In this document: positions 8,087-14,967 of the stretch, one piece after another
Numbering within the stretch: position 1 is the first letter of the stretch
Layout of the letters: every line of letters begins with the position of its first letter
Assembly: GCA_915066865.1 (NCBI GenBank)
Contig: CAJZEE010000038.1
Location: forward strand, 1 to 18,348
Length of the DNA: 18,348 nucleotides
Source of the DNA: an uncultured Veillonella sp.
GTDB lineage: Bacteria > Bacillota > Negativicutes > Veillonellales > Veillonellaceae
Direction: 5' to 3'
Notes under the pieces: generated by a model
What the model was told of the DNA's origin: nothing
Databases searched by the model: none
The model's input: the letters and a program-made list of their open reading frames with translations, nothing else
Position numbers and translations under genes: made by a program

Positions 8087-8760
8087 TGTTAGTAATCGTA
8101 GAAGGCCCTTCAGATGCCTCTGCATTAGAGCGTTATTTTGTTAAATACTTCGATAGTGAGCGTATTGTAACAAAAATAATACATGGAGATATTACTACTG
8201 ATAGAAATATTGATCAATCGAGAATAAAAGCACATTTGGGTAATAAGATTAAATCGTGGATTACAAATGATAAATTTAGAAAATCAGATATAGATCGGAT
8301 TATTCATATTGTTGATATGGATGGTGCTTATATAGATGATAATCTTATTCAGCTAGATGAAGCACAGAAAGAGCCATATTATTCACTTTCAGGCATAAAA
8401 ACTTCAAATGTAGAGGGAATTCGTCTTAGAAATACACAGAAAAAAGAAAATCTAAATACACTGAGTACTAATACAAGTGGTATTTATAATGGCATACCCT
8501 ATAAGGTATATTATATGTCTTGTAATTTAGATCATGTACTATATAATCTTCAAAATGCTACTGATACGGAGAAAGAAGAATATGCATTTAATTTTTCAGA
8601 AAAATATATAGATAATATTGAGGATTTTATATTATTTTTATGTAAATCAGAGTTCTCTTGTTGTGATTCTTATGAGGACTCTTGGATGTTTATTAAGCAA
8701 GGCAAAAATTCACTAGAACGATATAGTAATTTAGGCCTTTGTTTTTGTCTACTTAGTTGA
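8068..8760 (+). CDS. OLD-like TOPRIM-domain protein, partner of the ATPase
   Basis: A 230-residue protein with a TOPRIM core. The first strand and acidic residue are VIVEGPSDASALERYF (Glu12, Asp16), and the DxD metal motif is IIHIVDMDG (Asp83, Asp85). These residues bind metal in TOPRIM nucleases and primases. The remainder includes conserved-looking aromatic segments (PYKVYYMSCNLDHVLYN, and SWMFIKQGKNSLERYSNLGL near the end). The start is a GTG at 8068 inside the ATPase gene, with a weak GGTGG site, typical of tight coupling. In OLD/GajA proteins ATPase and TOPRIM are fused, whereas in PARIS they are separate genes as here. I cannot assign it to PARIS. The porin remnant begins at the stop codon, so the last few residues may have been created by a recombination junction. 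Confidence 0.75.
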   Translation: MARKKIVLVIVEGPSDASALERYFVKYFDSERIVTKIIHGDITTDRNIDQSRIKAHLGNKIKSWITNDKFRKSDIDRIIHIVDMDGAYIDDNLIQLDEAQKEPYYSLSGIKTSNVEGIRLRNTQKKENLNTLSTNTSGIYNGIPYKVYYMSCNLDHVLYNLQNATDTEKEEYAFNFSEKYIDNIEDFILFLCKSEFSCCDSYEDSWMFIKQGKNSLERYSNLGLCFCLLS

Positions 8761-9551
8761 TTCCACTTCTGTGGGTCATGCGGATGTTAACTTTATGTAA
8801 ATCATAAATTTGGTCAATATGTTTCCATGAAAGCTGGTCATTTCAACCAAATGATTGGCAATGGTTTGATTTACGACGATGGTTTTGACGGTGTTCAATT
8901 CAATGCAGGCAATCGTAAGCTTCAATTCCAAGTTGCTTATGGTTATGGTATTGAAGGCGGTTTTGCTACCGATATTTATGGTCAAAATACAATTAATAAA
9001 CATGATAACTTTACCATGGTGTATGTTGGCTTAAAGGGTTAACCTAATGAACATATAAACCTTGGTGGTTTCTATACACGAGTTAATAAACATTTTGATG
9101 GTATGTCTAAAAACATGTATGGTTTTAGCATGGATTTGAATTTTGATAAAGTTTGGGTTGGCGGCGAATGGGTGAAAGTTACTAGTGTATCTAATAGCAC
9201 TGCATGGTCGGCAGACCTTGGCTATGGTAACTATGCTATCGCTAAACGAGGTTCTTGGGATGTGAATGCTCAATACTTCTTATTCGGTGACAATATTGCT
9301 ATGGAGTCCTCCAGATGGGAAGTTTCATTTGATGCGATAAACCGCTGCTATGATCCTAACTTTGTTGGTGGTCCTGCTTATGTTACCGCGTACCGTGGCT
9401 ACAGAGGTTGGTTGGCAACAGCGTATTATGCATTGCAAGATAATGTAGACGTAACAGGCCACTATGGCTTTAATAGTAAAATAAATAAAAGCATTGGTGA
9501 AACGATAAACTTCCAAACTACTATCGTGTAGATCTTACATACCAATTTTAA
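8759..9551 (+). pseudogene. decayed C-terminal part of an outer-membrane porin (OmpM-like)
   Basis: Read across frames, this stretch encodes the end of a beta-barrel porin with alternating aromatic/polar strands such as LQFQVAYGYGIEGG and AWSADLGYGNYAIAKRGSWD, and a classic terminal strand YRVDLTYQF ending in Phe at 9546-9548. Three lesions are visible. A probable 4-nt loss near 8798-8805 joins the frames of ADVNFM and YVNHKFGQ. An in-frame TAA lies at 9040-9042 between GLKG and PNEHINLGG. A 1-nt loss in an A run near 9514 leaves the last strand out of frame. The signal peptide, SLH domain and front half of the barrel are absent. It is flanked on the left by the TOPRIM gene, which suggests that insertion of the cassette or a deletion removed the 5' part. 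Confidence 0.82.
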
Positions 9552-9869
9552 TGTAAAACAAAATAGAATAAGTGTAGAGCAAGTGGTATTTATATCTTGT
9601 ATCTAGCTTCTCGTATAATATTTATTATTTGATAGGAATGAGTTCGATATTTTATCGGACTCATTCTTTTTAATATATGAGTATTAAGCGTGATATATAT
9701 AGTAATGTAATGATGTATTTATCTTTATTATACACTTGGTTATTAAAAGAAATTGATCATTTGATATAAAATAAGTAATTTATTTTTGTTTTTTATGATA
9801 ATGTAAATAGTATAGATTAGTATATTTATAAGGTGTAGAAATTGTAGTATTAAATAGGGGAAAAAGATT
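9552..9869. other. intergenic region between porin remnant and KAP NTPase gene
   Basis: Contains the terminator at 9636-9672, inherited from the porin gene. The rest is very AT-rich sequence with several TATA-like boxes but no promoter I can defend. The Shine-Dalgarno of the next gene is GGGGAAAAAG, about 10 bases before its ATG. No small gene or RNA recognised. Confidence 0.5.
9636..9672 (+). terminator. intrinsic terminator of the former porin gene
   Basis: A 14-bp stem with a single G-U pair, GAATGAGTTCGATA (9636-9649) and TATCGGACTCATTC (9653-9666), closes a TTT loop and is followed by TTTTTAA. A strong Rho-independent terminator on the + strand, with T runs also possible for the other direction. 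Confidence 0.88.
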
Positions 9870-12053
9870 ATGAACTATAACTCAGATAAACCAATTAAAT
9901 CTTCAGAACAGGACTTACTGGGGAGAGTAACATTCTCCAAACAATTAGGGGAAGCGATATATAAATATGATGGAAAAGATGGATTAGTGTTAGGCGTATT
10001 TGGTAAATGGGGAACTGGTAAGACATCTATTTTGAATATGGTTGTCAATGAAATAAACTGTTTATCTGACAATGATGATGATAGTCCTATTATTGTAAAT
10101 TTTTCTCCTTGGAATTATTCAGATAAAGATAATCTTATAGGTATATTCTTTGAGGACTTGAGAATTAAGTTAAAACTTCATAGTAATAAAGAAAACATGA
10201 AACAGATAGTAAGGGCTATAGATCAGTATTCTGGTGCCTTAAATTTATTATTATATACATCGATTGTATCAAGTCAGAATTGGATTATAATGTTAAAGTA
10301 CCCTTTAAAATGTTTATATAGATATATTAGAGGAAAGATATTAGAAGATAATGATTTAGATAAGGTAAAGGCAAATTTAGAAAGAGTACTTATTAAAAGT
10401 AAACAAAAAATTGTTGTGATTATAGATGATATTGATCGCTTAACCAATAAACAAATTAGAGATATCTTTCAATTAGTTAAGCAAGTTGGTAATTTTCCTA
10501 ATATAATATATGTACTATCTATGGACAGAGAGGTTGTATGTAGAGCTTTAGAAAGTGTACATAATATTGATGGTGCAGAATATTTAGAAAAAATTGTACA
10601 GATTCCATTTGAAATACCAGCACTTATGAAGCCAAAATTACGAGAGATACTTTTAACAAATCTTGAGGATATAGTTAAAACTATTTCTGATAACCCAAAA
10701 ATTGATAAATCTTATTGGAGTGAAGTGTTTGTAAATTGTATAGAACCTTATATTAAGACATTAAGAGATGTAAATCGAGTTATAAATACATTTCAATTTA
10801 GATATAAAATACTATATGAAGAAACTGCTATAGAAGATATGGTAGCTCTTACTACTATAGAGGTGTTAGAACCTCAATTATATCAGTGGATTAGTAGAAA
10901 TAAGGATTTGCTATGTAGTACATATTTTCATAGTTTTTCAGCTTTATATAGGAATAAAAGTGATTATCGTACATCAATATGTGAGGAACTTAAAAAATTA
11001 GGTATAAATACGGATATAGGAATAAAATTCCTCTCTACTTTATTTCCTGTATTTGCAAATGATATAGATGAATGTGATTATAAATATACAGAATCGAATA
11101 TAAGAGAGACGATGAGAGTAGCACAAAAAGAACGATTTGATTCATATTTTATGTTTGACTTGGGTGGAATTCCCGTTTCAAGATATATTATTAATACTTA
11201 TATAAATATATTACCTTTAGATGATTTAATCGATACAATCACTAAAATTAATAATAATGGGAATATTGAATATTTTATAGATGAATTAAAGTCATTAGTT
11301 GATACCATTCCTGAAAAGCGTTTAGGTTTATTATCATCTGTCATTTTGAATGTATTACATAAATTTTCTCATAATAGTCAATTTTTTATGTTATCAGCAT
11401 ATACTAAAGCAGAATTTCTTGTTTATGATATTATGAGTAAGATTAATGATGAAAATGAACGATATAATTTGATTAAAAATATACTAGAAAATATAAATAA
11501 AGAGCAATTAGGAACATTGGCTTCTTTTATCAATAGAATAGAATTATCTCATGGAAGGCTCGCAGGAAAAGAGGAACCTATAGAGAAACAACTTATTACT
11601 TTACAGCATTTAATTGATATAGAGCCAATTTATGTTTCAAAAATTAATGAGATTACTCAATCTGAAGTAATTATTGATATAAGAGATTTTCATATGGCTT
11701 TCTATTTATGGGAGTGTCTAGATAAAGATAGAGCAAGAACTTATTTAGACAATATATTGAAAGTGGACAATAATATACTTAAGTTTATATGTGCTATTGC
11801 AAGTAAGTGGACAAGTGAGAATGATGTTGGATGGTATTATTCATTAGATAAAGTTTCAAATTATATTTCCGTAGATATAGTTTATGAGAAAATTAAAGAG
11901 ATTAGTAAAGAAGATTTGGTTATGTTTAAATTAGAAGATCAGATTAAATTGGCCTCTTTTGTTTTGTCATATGGTAAATCAGAAAGTTATCGTGTTGATG
12001 AGAAAGAAGCTATGAAGCTTGTAAATGATTGGAAAGCTAATAAAATTAAATAG
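9870..12053 (+). CDS. KAP-family P-loop NTPase
   Basis: A 727-residue STAND-like NTPase of the KAP family. Walker A is GKWGTGKT (45-52) within LGVFGKWGTGKTSILNMV. The family motif around 76-86 is VNFSPWNYSDK, a variant of the usual FNAWxY. Walker B is IVVIIDDIDRL (181-191), followed by the typical VLSMDREVV strand. A hydrophobic stretch at about 123-141 lies between Walker A and B, where many KAP proteins carry membrane helices, but here it is short and broken by polar residues. The C-terminal 400 residues are helical and of no family I recognise; they would be the sensor or effector part. KAP NTPases, including PifA of plasmid F, act in phage exclusion, often at membranes. The next gene, 8 nt downstream, encodes a membrane protein, suggesting a two-gene system. 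The defence role is inference. Confidence 0.85.
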   Translation: MNYNSDKPIKSSEQDLLGRVTFSKQLGEAIYKYDGKDGLVLGVFGKWGTGKTSILNMVVNEINCLSDNDDDSPIIVNFSPWNYSDKDNLIGIFFEDLRIKLKLHSNKENMKQIVRAIDQYSGALNLLLYTSIVSSQNWIIMLKYPLKCLYRYIRGKILEDNDLDKVKANLERVLIKSKQKIVVIIDDIDRLTNKQIRDIFQLVKQVGNFPNIIYVLSMDREVVCRALESVHNIDGAEYLEKIVQIPFEIPALMKPKLREILLTNLEDIVKTISDNPKIDKSYWSEVFVNCIEPYIKTLRDVNRVINTFQFRYKILYEETAIEDMVALTTIEVLEPQLYQWISRNKDLLCSTYFHSFSALYRNKSDYRTSICEELKKLGINTDIGIKFLSTLFPVFANDIDECDYKYTESNIRETMRVAQKERFDSYFMFDLGGIPVSRYIINTYINILPLDDLIDTITKINNNGNIEYFIDELKSLVDTIPEKRLGLLSSVILNVLHKFSHNSQFFMLSAYTKAEFLVYDIMSKINDENERYNLIKNILENINKEQLGTLASFINRIELSHGRLAGKEEPIEKQLITLQHLIDIEPIYVSKINEITQSEVIIDIRDFHMAFYLWECLDKDRARTYLDNILKVDNNILKFICAIASKWTSENDVGWYYSLDKVSNYISVDIVYEKIKEISKEDLVMFKLEDQIKLASFVLSYGKSESYRVDEKEAMKLVNDWKANKIK

Positions 12054-12061
12054 TATATTAT

Positions 12062-12691
12062 ATGAATGGTAGGCTTATGAGTAGAATAATTCAATTATTA
12101 ACATTTATTTGGTACTCCATGACAACTGATTTATATACACAGTATCGTTCATATATAAAACAACAATTAATGAATAAATCTAATTCAGAGTTACAAATTA
12201 TACATGAATTATTAGTAAGTGATTTTGAGAGTCGATACATGTTTATATGGGGAACTATTTCTTTAGGTGCTATTTTGGCCCTTATAGTAAGTATAGGATC
12301 AAATTTGGCAATAGAAGTCCTGAAGGAAGGTGCTAGTGAAAGTATTATTTTTGCTTATAGCCAATTTATAATAATTACTATAATAGTACTGTTAGGTTGT
12401 AGCATAGTAGGCTTTGTTTCAACTATGTTTTTGAGTATTTCTAAGTTCAAATCTATTGGATTTTATGGTATTTTATTTGTTGGAATAATAGGATTAGCTT
12501 ATTGGAGCCATTTTGAACACTCTATTCTTATGGACTTATTCTTTCTCATATTAAGTTGTATATGTACAGGCATTATGTTTGCTACAATTTTTGATACGAT
12601 AAAAAAATGTGCTGTTATCAAGAAATTAATAATAGAGGAGCTTATAAGTAGTAGGAAAATGAAAATACGATTGCCAAAAACTATTAGTTGA
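12062..12691 (+). CDS. four-helix membrane protein paired with the KAP NTPase
   Basis: A protein of 209 residues if started at 12062, or 204 from the ATG at 12077. The latter has a weak GGTAGG upstream and neither has a good site, so coupling to the preceding gene is likely. After a polar, helical N-terminus of about 55 residues come four membrane helices at roughly 58-82, 95-122, 127-146 and 152-176, then a basic cytoplasmic tail (SSRKMKIRLPK). I recognise no family. Its position, 8 nt after the KAP NTPase stop and on the same strand, argues that it is the membrane partner or effector of that NTPase, for example a pore or anchor. That is an inference from context only. Confidence 0.75.
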   Translation: MNGRLMSRIIQLLTFIWYSMTTDLYTQYRSYIKQQLMNKSNSELQIIHELLVSDFESRYMFIWGTISLGAILALIVSIGSNLAIEVLKEGASESIIFAYSQFIIITIIVLLGCSIVGFVSTMFLSISKFKSIGFYGILFVGIIGLAYWSHFEHSILMDLFFLILSCICTGIMFATIFDTIKKCAVIKKLIIEELISSRKMKIRLPKTIS

Positions 12692-12800
12692 TTAGATGAC
12701 ATTTCTAATATGTATTTAGTATGAGTATAATCTAAATAGGCATTTACTTGTTCAAAGAGGATATATATTGTATTGATAAATAACAAACCTTAGTGAATCA

Positions 12801-12828
12801 ATGTTCAAAAAGAAGGATTTTTGAACAT
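12801..12828. repeat. perfect 11-bp inverted repeat
   Basis: ATGTTCAAAAA and TTTTTGAACAT flank a GAAGGA loop. The stem is complete but AT-rich and is not followed by a clean T run, so it could be a weak terminator for the KAP cassette, an RNA stabilising hairpin, or a protein-binding palindrome. Confidence 0.6.
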
Positions 12829-12908
12829 CACTTTTCTAAATAGTAGATTGATGTATAAAATGCTATTTTTTTGTACATTAATTATTATCGTAATAAGTAT
12901 AGCTTAAT

Positions 12909-12943
12909 AAAAAGGCAGCTGGTGTATAATCAGCTGTCTTTTT
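12909..12943 (+). terminator. intrinsic terminator, probably bidirectional
   Basis: AAAAAGGCAGCTG and CAGCTGTCTTTTT form a 13-bp stem with one G-U pair around GTGTATAAT. A and T runs flank both sides, so it can stop transcription in either direction. It most likely ends the KAP/membrane protein transcript. Confidence 0.85.
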
Positions 12944-13056
12944 ATGTGTAAAATTTGTCACAACATTCTCATATATTTCATGTATTTTATGATGTATACA
13001 AGTCATCTAGGTAGTTACCAGTTGGCGTAGTATTCATATAGTTTGAGAGGAAGAAT

Positions 13057-13074
13057 ATGAGGTATAGAGAATGA
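13057..13074 (+). promoter_or_regulatory. possible five-codon leader overlapping the acyltransferase start
   Basis: An ATG at 13057 with a better-placed GAGAGGAAG site (13045-13053) opens MRYRE and stops at TGA (13072-13074), which overlaps the acyltransferase ATG (13071-13073) as ATGA. The same GAGG inside it (13059-13062) can serve as Shine-Dalgarno for the acyltransferase. This could be a coupling device, or a chance reading. Confidence 0.25.
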
Positions 13075-14147
13075 GAGCGAGCAATATTGAGTTGTTGCGT
13101 ATCATTTCGATGATACTAATTATTATGCATCATTTCAGCGTGCACGGTTGTTTCCCCTTTACACCAGATTTAACGTTTAATAAGGTGTTTCTCCAAGTAT
13201 TTGGACTTGGAGGCAAGGCTGGTGTAGTTGTCTTTGTTATGATAACAGGCTATTTTATGATTTCTAGTAGCTTCAAGTTGCACAAGTTTGCGAAGTTAGT
13301 AGGGCAAATATGGTTTTACAGCATTGCCATGCTGGGCGTAGCTATGGGTTTAGGACTCGATACGGTGACGTCAAGGAATATGATGCTCGCTTTATTGCCC
13401 ATTGGTGTCATGAGTTGGTTCGCCCAGAACTTTTTAGTACTCTATTTATTAACGCCTATTATTAATCAAGTACTTCATTGGCTACAGCATACATACTACG
13501 TTATGCTCCTAGTGGCTTCCACGGTAATTTGGTTCTTAATACCGACGGTGCTGAATTTGTGGCCTAATGTACCGCATACCACCTTTGGATCTAAACATAT
13601 CTTTTCCTTTGTCGTATTCTATTCGTTGGGGGCGTATATCAAGCTGTACGGCTCACATATAACAAAGAAAATAGGTATTATTTTTACCGCCATAGGCTTT
13701 GTAGGGGCCTTTCTAGGGGATATCCTCGTTGATGTACTAGCCATGACGGATCCAGCGTATATGAAACAGATTTTCTACTTTACGCAAAATGATTATGGCT
13801 TCTTTCAATTGTTATTAGGCATTGGCTTATTTATTATTTTTTTGAAAGCAAAGATCACTTATCGTCCTTGGATCAATGCGGTAGCATCTACTACCTTTGG
13901 CATATACCTATTGCATGATAATAAGCTATTCCTTCATTACATGTGGGATAATGTATTGGTAACGTATCAGTACTATGATTCAATGCTATTACCTCTGTAT
14001 GCAGTTCTTGTAGTGGTGCTTAATTTTGTCATCGGTATGATTGTAGACTATGTGCGGTTAGCTTTCATAGAAAAACCTGTGATGAAAGCAATCACGCCGA
14101 GCCTCGACCGGATTCAGTCAAGGGTTGAGAAAGTGCTGCCATTATAA
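13071..14147 (+). CDS. acyltransferase-3 family membrane protein
   Basis: A 358-residue polytopic protein of the acyltransferase 3 (OafA/WecH-like) family, which moves acetyl or succinyl groups from the cytoplasm onto surface sugars at the inner membrane. The N-terminal hallmark is NIELLRIISMILIIMHH, with Arg10 and the His20-His21 pair at the end of the first helix, followed by the second-helix motif GKAGVVVFVMITGYFM, which corresponds to the family's VxxFFxISGY. About ten hydrophobic helices fill the protein, and the end is a basic amphipathic tail. The ATG at 13071 is supported by GAGG eight bases upstream. It stands alone between a terminator and the next gene. The substrate is not readable; LPS, capsule or another surface glycan are all possible. 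Codon use is less AT-rich than the accessory block. Confidence 0.9.
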   Translation: MRASNIELLRIISMILIIMHHFSVHGCFPFTPDLTFNKVFLQVFGLGGKAGVVVFVMITGYFMISSSFKLHKFAKLVGQIWFYSIAMLGVAMGLGLDTVTSRNMMLALLPIGVMSWFAQNFLVLYLLTPIINQVLHWLQHTYYVMLLVASTVIWFLIPTVLNLWPNVPHTTFGSKHIFSFVVFYSLGAYIKLYGSHITKKIGIIFTAIGFVGAFLGDILVDVLAMTDPAYMKQIFYFTQNDYGFFQLLLGIGLFIIFLKAKITYRPWINAVASTTFGIYLLHDNKLFLHYMWDNVLVTYQYYDSMLLPLYAVLVVVLNFVIGMIVDYVRLAFIEKPVMKAITPSLDRIQSRVEKVLPL

Positions 14148-14166
14148 TGCGATTATCGGTGTTTTT

Positions 14167-14175
14167 TGGTATAAT
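14167..14175 (+). promoter_or_regulatory. extended -10 promoter of the small secreted protein gene
   Basis: TGGTATAAT is a full extended -10 element 39 nt before the ATG at 14214. No good -35 is present at 17 nt, which is usual for extended -10 promoters. Confidence 0.65.
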
Positions 14176-14213
14176 ATATAAGTATTCTTACCATAAAACG
14201 GGAGGTAATTATA

Positions 14214-14540
14214 ATGCGTAAATTTTTATATATGTTAGCGGCGTTGCTTGTATTAATTGGCATTAGCACAAACGATGTAGAAGCTCGTCAAGATGTGTAT
14301 GCTACGACATATCTCGGTAATAACTGGTATGTAGATCAAGACTCTGTAAAGCGAGTGGGAGATATACTCAACTTTACGGTGTACACAACAGCAGGTCTTA
14401 GCTACAAAGTGACATCTAGTGATGATAACTATTACAATGCAGACGTGTTTTACGATAATAATAAACTCGTATCCGATAATGGCCAATCCGTCTGGAAGTC
14501 GCCAGGCATGATGGCAGCTATGCGCGTGGCCCGTAGATAA
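14214..14540 (+). CDS. small secreted or periplasmic protein of unknown function
   Basis: A 108-residue protein with a clear Sec signal peptide (MRKFLYMLAALLVLIGIS, cleavage probably after VEA at about residue 24). The mature part of about 84 residues is rich in Tyr, Asn and Asp, with predicted beta strands (YATTYLGNNWYVDQDSVK and LNFTVYTTAGLSYKVT) and a basic end (AAMRVARR). It resembles short exported Veillonella-type proteins of a surface-stress type, but I do not recognise a family. GGGAGG lies about eight bases before the ATG and an extended -10 promoter precedes it, so it is likely monocistronic. The following region contains a long hairpin that may end its transcript. Confidence 0.8.
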   Translation: MRKFLYMLAALLVLIGISTNDVEARQDVYATTYLGNNWYVDQDSVKRVGDILNFTVYTTAGLSYKVTSSDDNYYNADVFYDNNKLVSDNGQSVWKSPGMMAAMRVARR

Positions 14541-14559
14541 AAAGGCAGGAATTATTGAT

Positions 14560-14597
14560 ATGTCCTCTATTACTGAACATCTAGTAATGGAGGACAT
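14560..14597 (+). terminator. 15-bp hairpin after the small secreted protein gene, possible terminator
   Basis: ATGTCCTCTATTACT (14560-14574) and AGTAATGGAGGACAT (14583-14597) pair with one G-U around an 8-nt loop. It lies 20 nt after the stop at 14540. No T run follows directly; a T-rich stretch (TGTCTTTTCTTTT) begins 14 nt later, so termination efficiency is uncertain. It occupies the position where the toxin reading frame lies in the second copy of this locus. Confidence 0.5.
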
Positions 14598-14629
14598 GTT
14601 ACATAATCTCTGTCTTTTCTTTTGCTTTG

Positions 14630-14739
14630 GAAAAAGAAAATAGCCCTTCGTTACCAGTGACTGGAGAACTGAAAGGCCATTCCATCATATTCTTTATTCT
14701 TTTGGGATGAGCCCGACAGAACTACTCGTCTGGCTATCT
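14630..14739 (-). ncRNA. orphan antitoxin-like antisense RNA (copy A)
   Basis: This block is a diverged duplicate of 17598-17705. The shared order is TAGCCCTTCGTTACC, AACTGAAAGGCCATT, CATCA, GATGAGCC and TGGCTATCTACCTATATTA. The minus-strand promoter is conserved (see next entry). An RNA started near 14739 would fold through GGCTA/TAGCC, CATC/GATG and the CCTT...TAACGAAGG stem, then meet a T-rich run (CTATTTTCTTTTTCC) that can end it. No intact toxin lies opposite: only a short stretch encoding CFGKRK and a stop matches the end of the other toxin. It therefore looks like an antitoxin whose toxin gene has decayed. Boundaries are estimates. Confidence 0.65.
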
Positions 14740-14745
14740 ACCTAT

Positions 14746-14774
14746 ATTAAAGGGATAAAGATATATATCGTCAA
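14746..14774 (-). promoter_or_regulatory. minus-strand promoter of antisense RNA copy A
   Basis: On the minus strand, TTGACG (14774-14769), a 17-nt spacer and TTTAAT (14751-14746). Both boxes, the spacer length and most spacer bases are shared with the second copy, which shows selection on the promoter. Confidence 0.8.
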
Positions 14775-14824
14775 ATTCGAATAAATGATAATATAGCTTT
14801 CAATAGATTTTTTTATAATTATGA

Positions 14825-14851
14825 GCAGCACTTAGGTGCCGCCTTTTTTTT
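14825..14851 (+). terminator. intrinsic terminator
   Basis: GCAGCAC (14825-14831) and GTGCCGC (14836-14842) pair with one mismatch around a short loop, followed by eight T residues (14844-14851). It would end + strand transcripts from the small secreted protein gene or the former toxin gene and insulate the autotransporter promoter. Confidence 0.75.
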
Positions 14852-14891
14852 GTTATTTATTATTTTTTGATGATGAAACAGTTTTCTTATG

Positions 14892-14920
14892 TTTACAATA
14901 ATAGCCTTATAAATTATAAT
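14892..14920 (+). promoter_or_regulatory. promoter of the autotransporter gene
   Basis: TTTACA (14892-14897), 17-nt spacer, TATAAT (14915-14920). The expected start is near 14927, about 40 nt before the ATG at 14968. The -10 box lies within the left arm of a perfect palindrome. Confidence 0.75.
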
Positions 14921-14945
14921 TAAAAATGTTTAATTATAATTTATA
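14908..14945. promoter_or_regulatory. perfect 17-bp AT palindrome, candidate operator
   Basis: TATAAATTATAATTAAA (14908-14924) and its exact complement (14929-14945) flank the spacer AATG. The left arm contains the -10 box and the predicted start lies in the spacer, so the arms would not both be in the mRNA. The palindrome is therefore more likely read as DNA, by a dimeric regulator or as a supercoiling-sensitive cruciform, than as an RNA hairpin. Confidence 0.65.
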
Positions 14946-14967
14946 GTGTGAATAAGAGAGGGTTATT

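Larger units (their letters stand above)
12692..13070. other. intergenic region between the KAP cassette and the acyltransferase gene
   Basis: Contains a perfect 11-bp hairpin (12801-12828), a weaker inverted repeat around 12853-12878 (TGTATAAAA and TTTTGTACA) and an intrinsic terminator (12909-12943). No coding sequence is supported. Composition changes after about 13020, where the less AT-rich acyltransferase gene begins, so the right edge of the accessory block is probably here. I could not find a direct repeat marking an insertion edge. Confidence 0.45.

Noticed and set aside
8068..8760. Assignment of the TOPRIM gene to PARIS AriB or RloB
   Set aside because: The TOPRIM motifs fit in general, but I cannot confirm the family-specific regions by eye, so only an OLD-like TOPRIM is claimed.
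9031..9516. Minus-strand ORFs opposite the porin remnant
   Set aside because: Complement of porin strands, without ribosome binding sites or recognisable domains.
8827..9531. Two separate small genes at 8827-9042 and 9103-9531
   Set aside because: They are in the same frame, split by one TAA, and read through as one porin fragment. The terminal strand lies in another frame, so this is one pseudogene.
14560..14643. A 27-residue toxin in copy A starting at 14560
   Set aside because: It would have no membrane helix of usual length and its first half is formed by a hairpin. Only the last residues resemble the other toxin.
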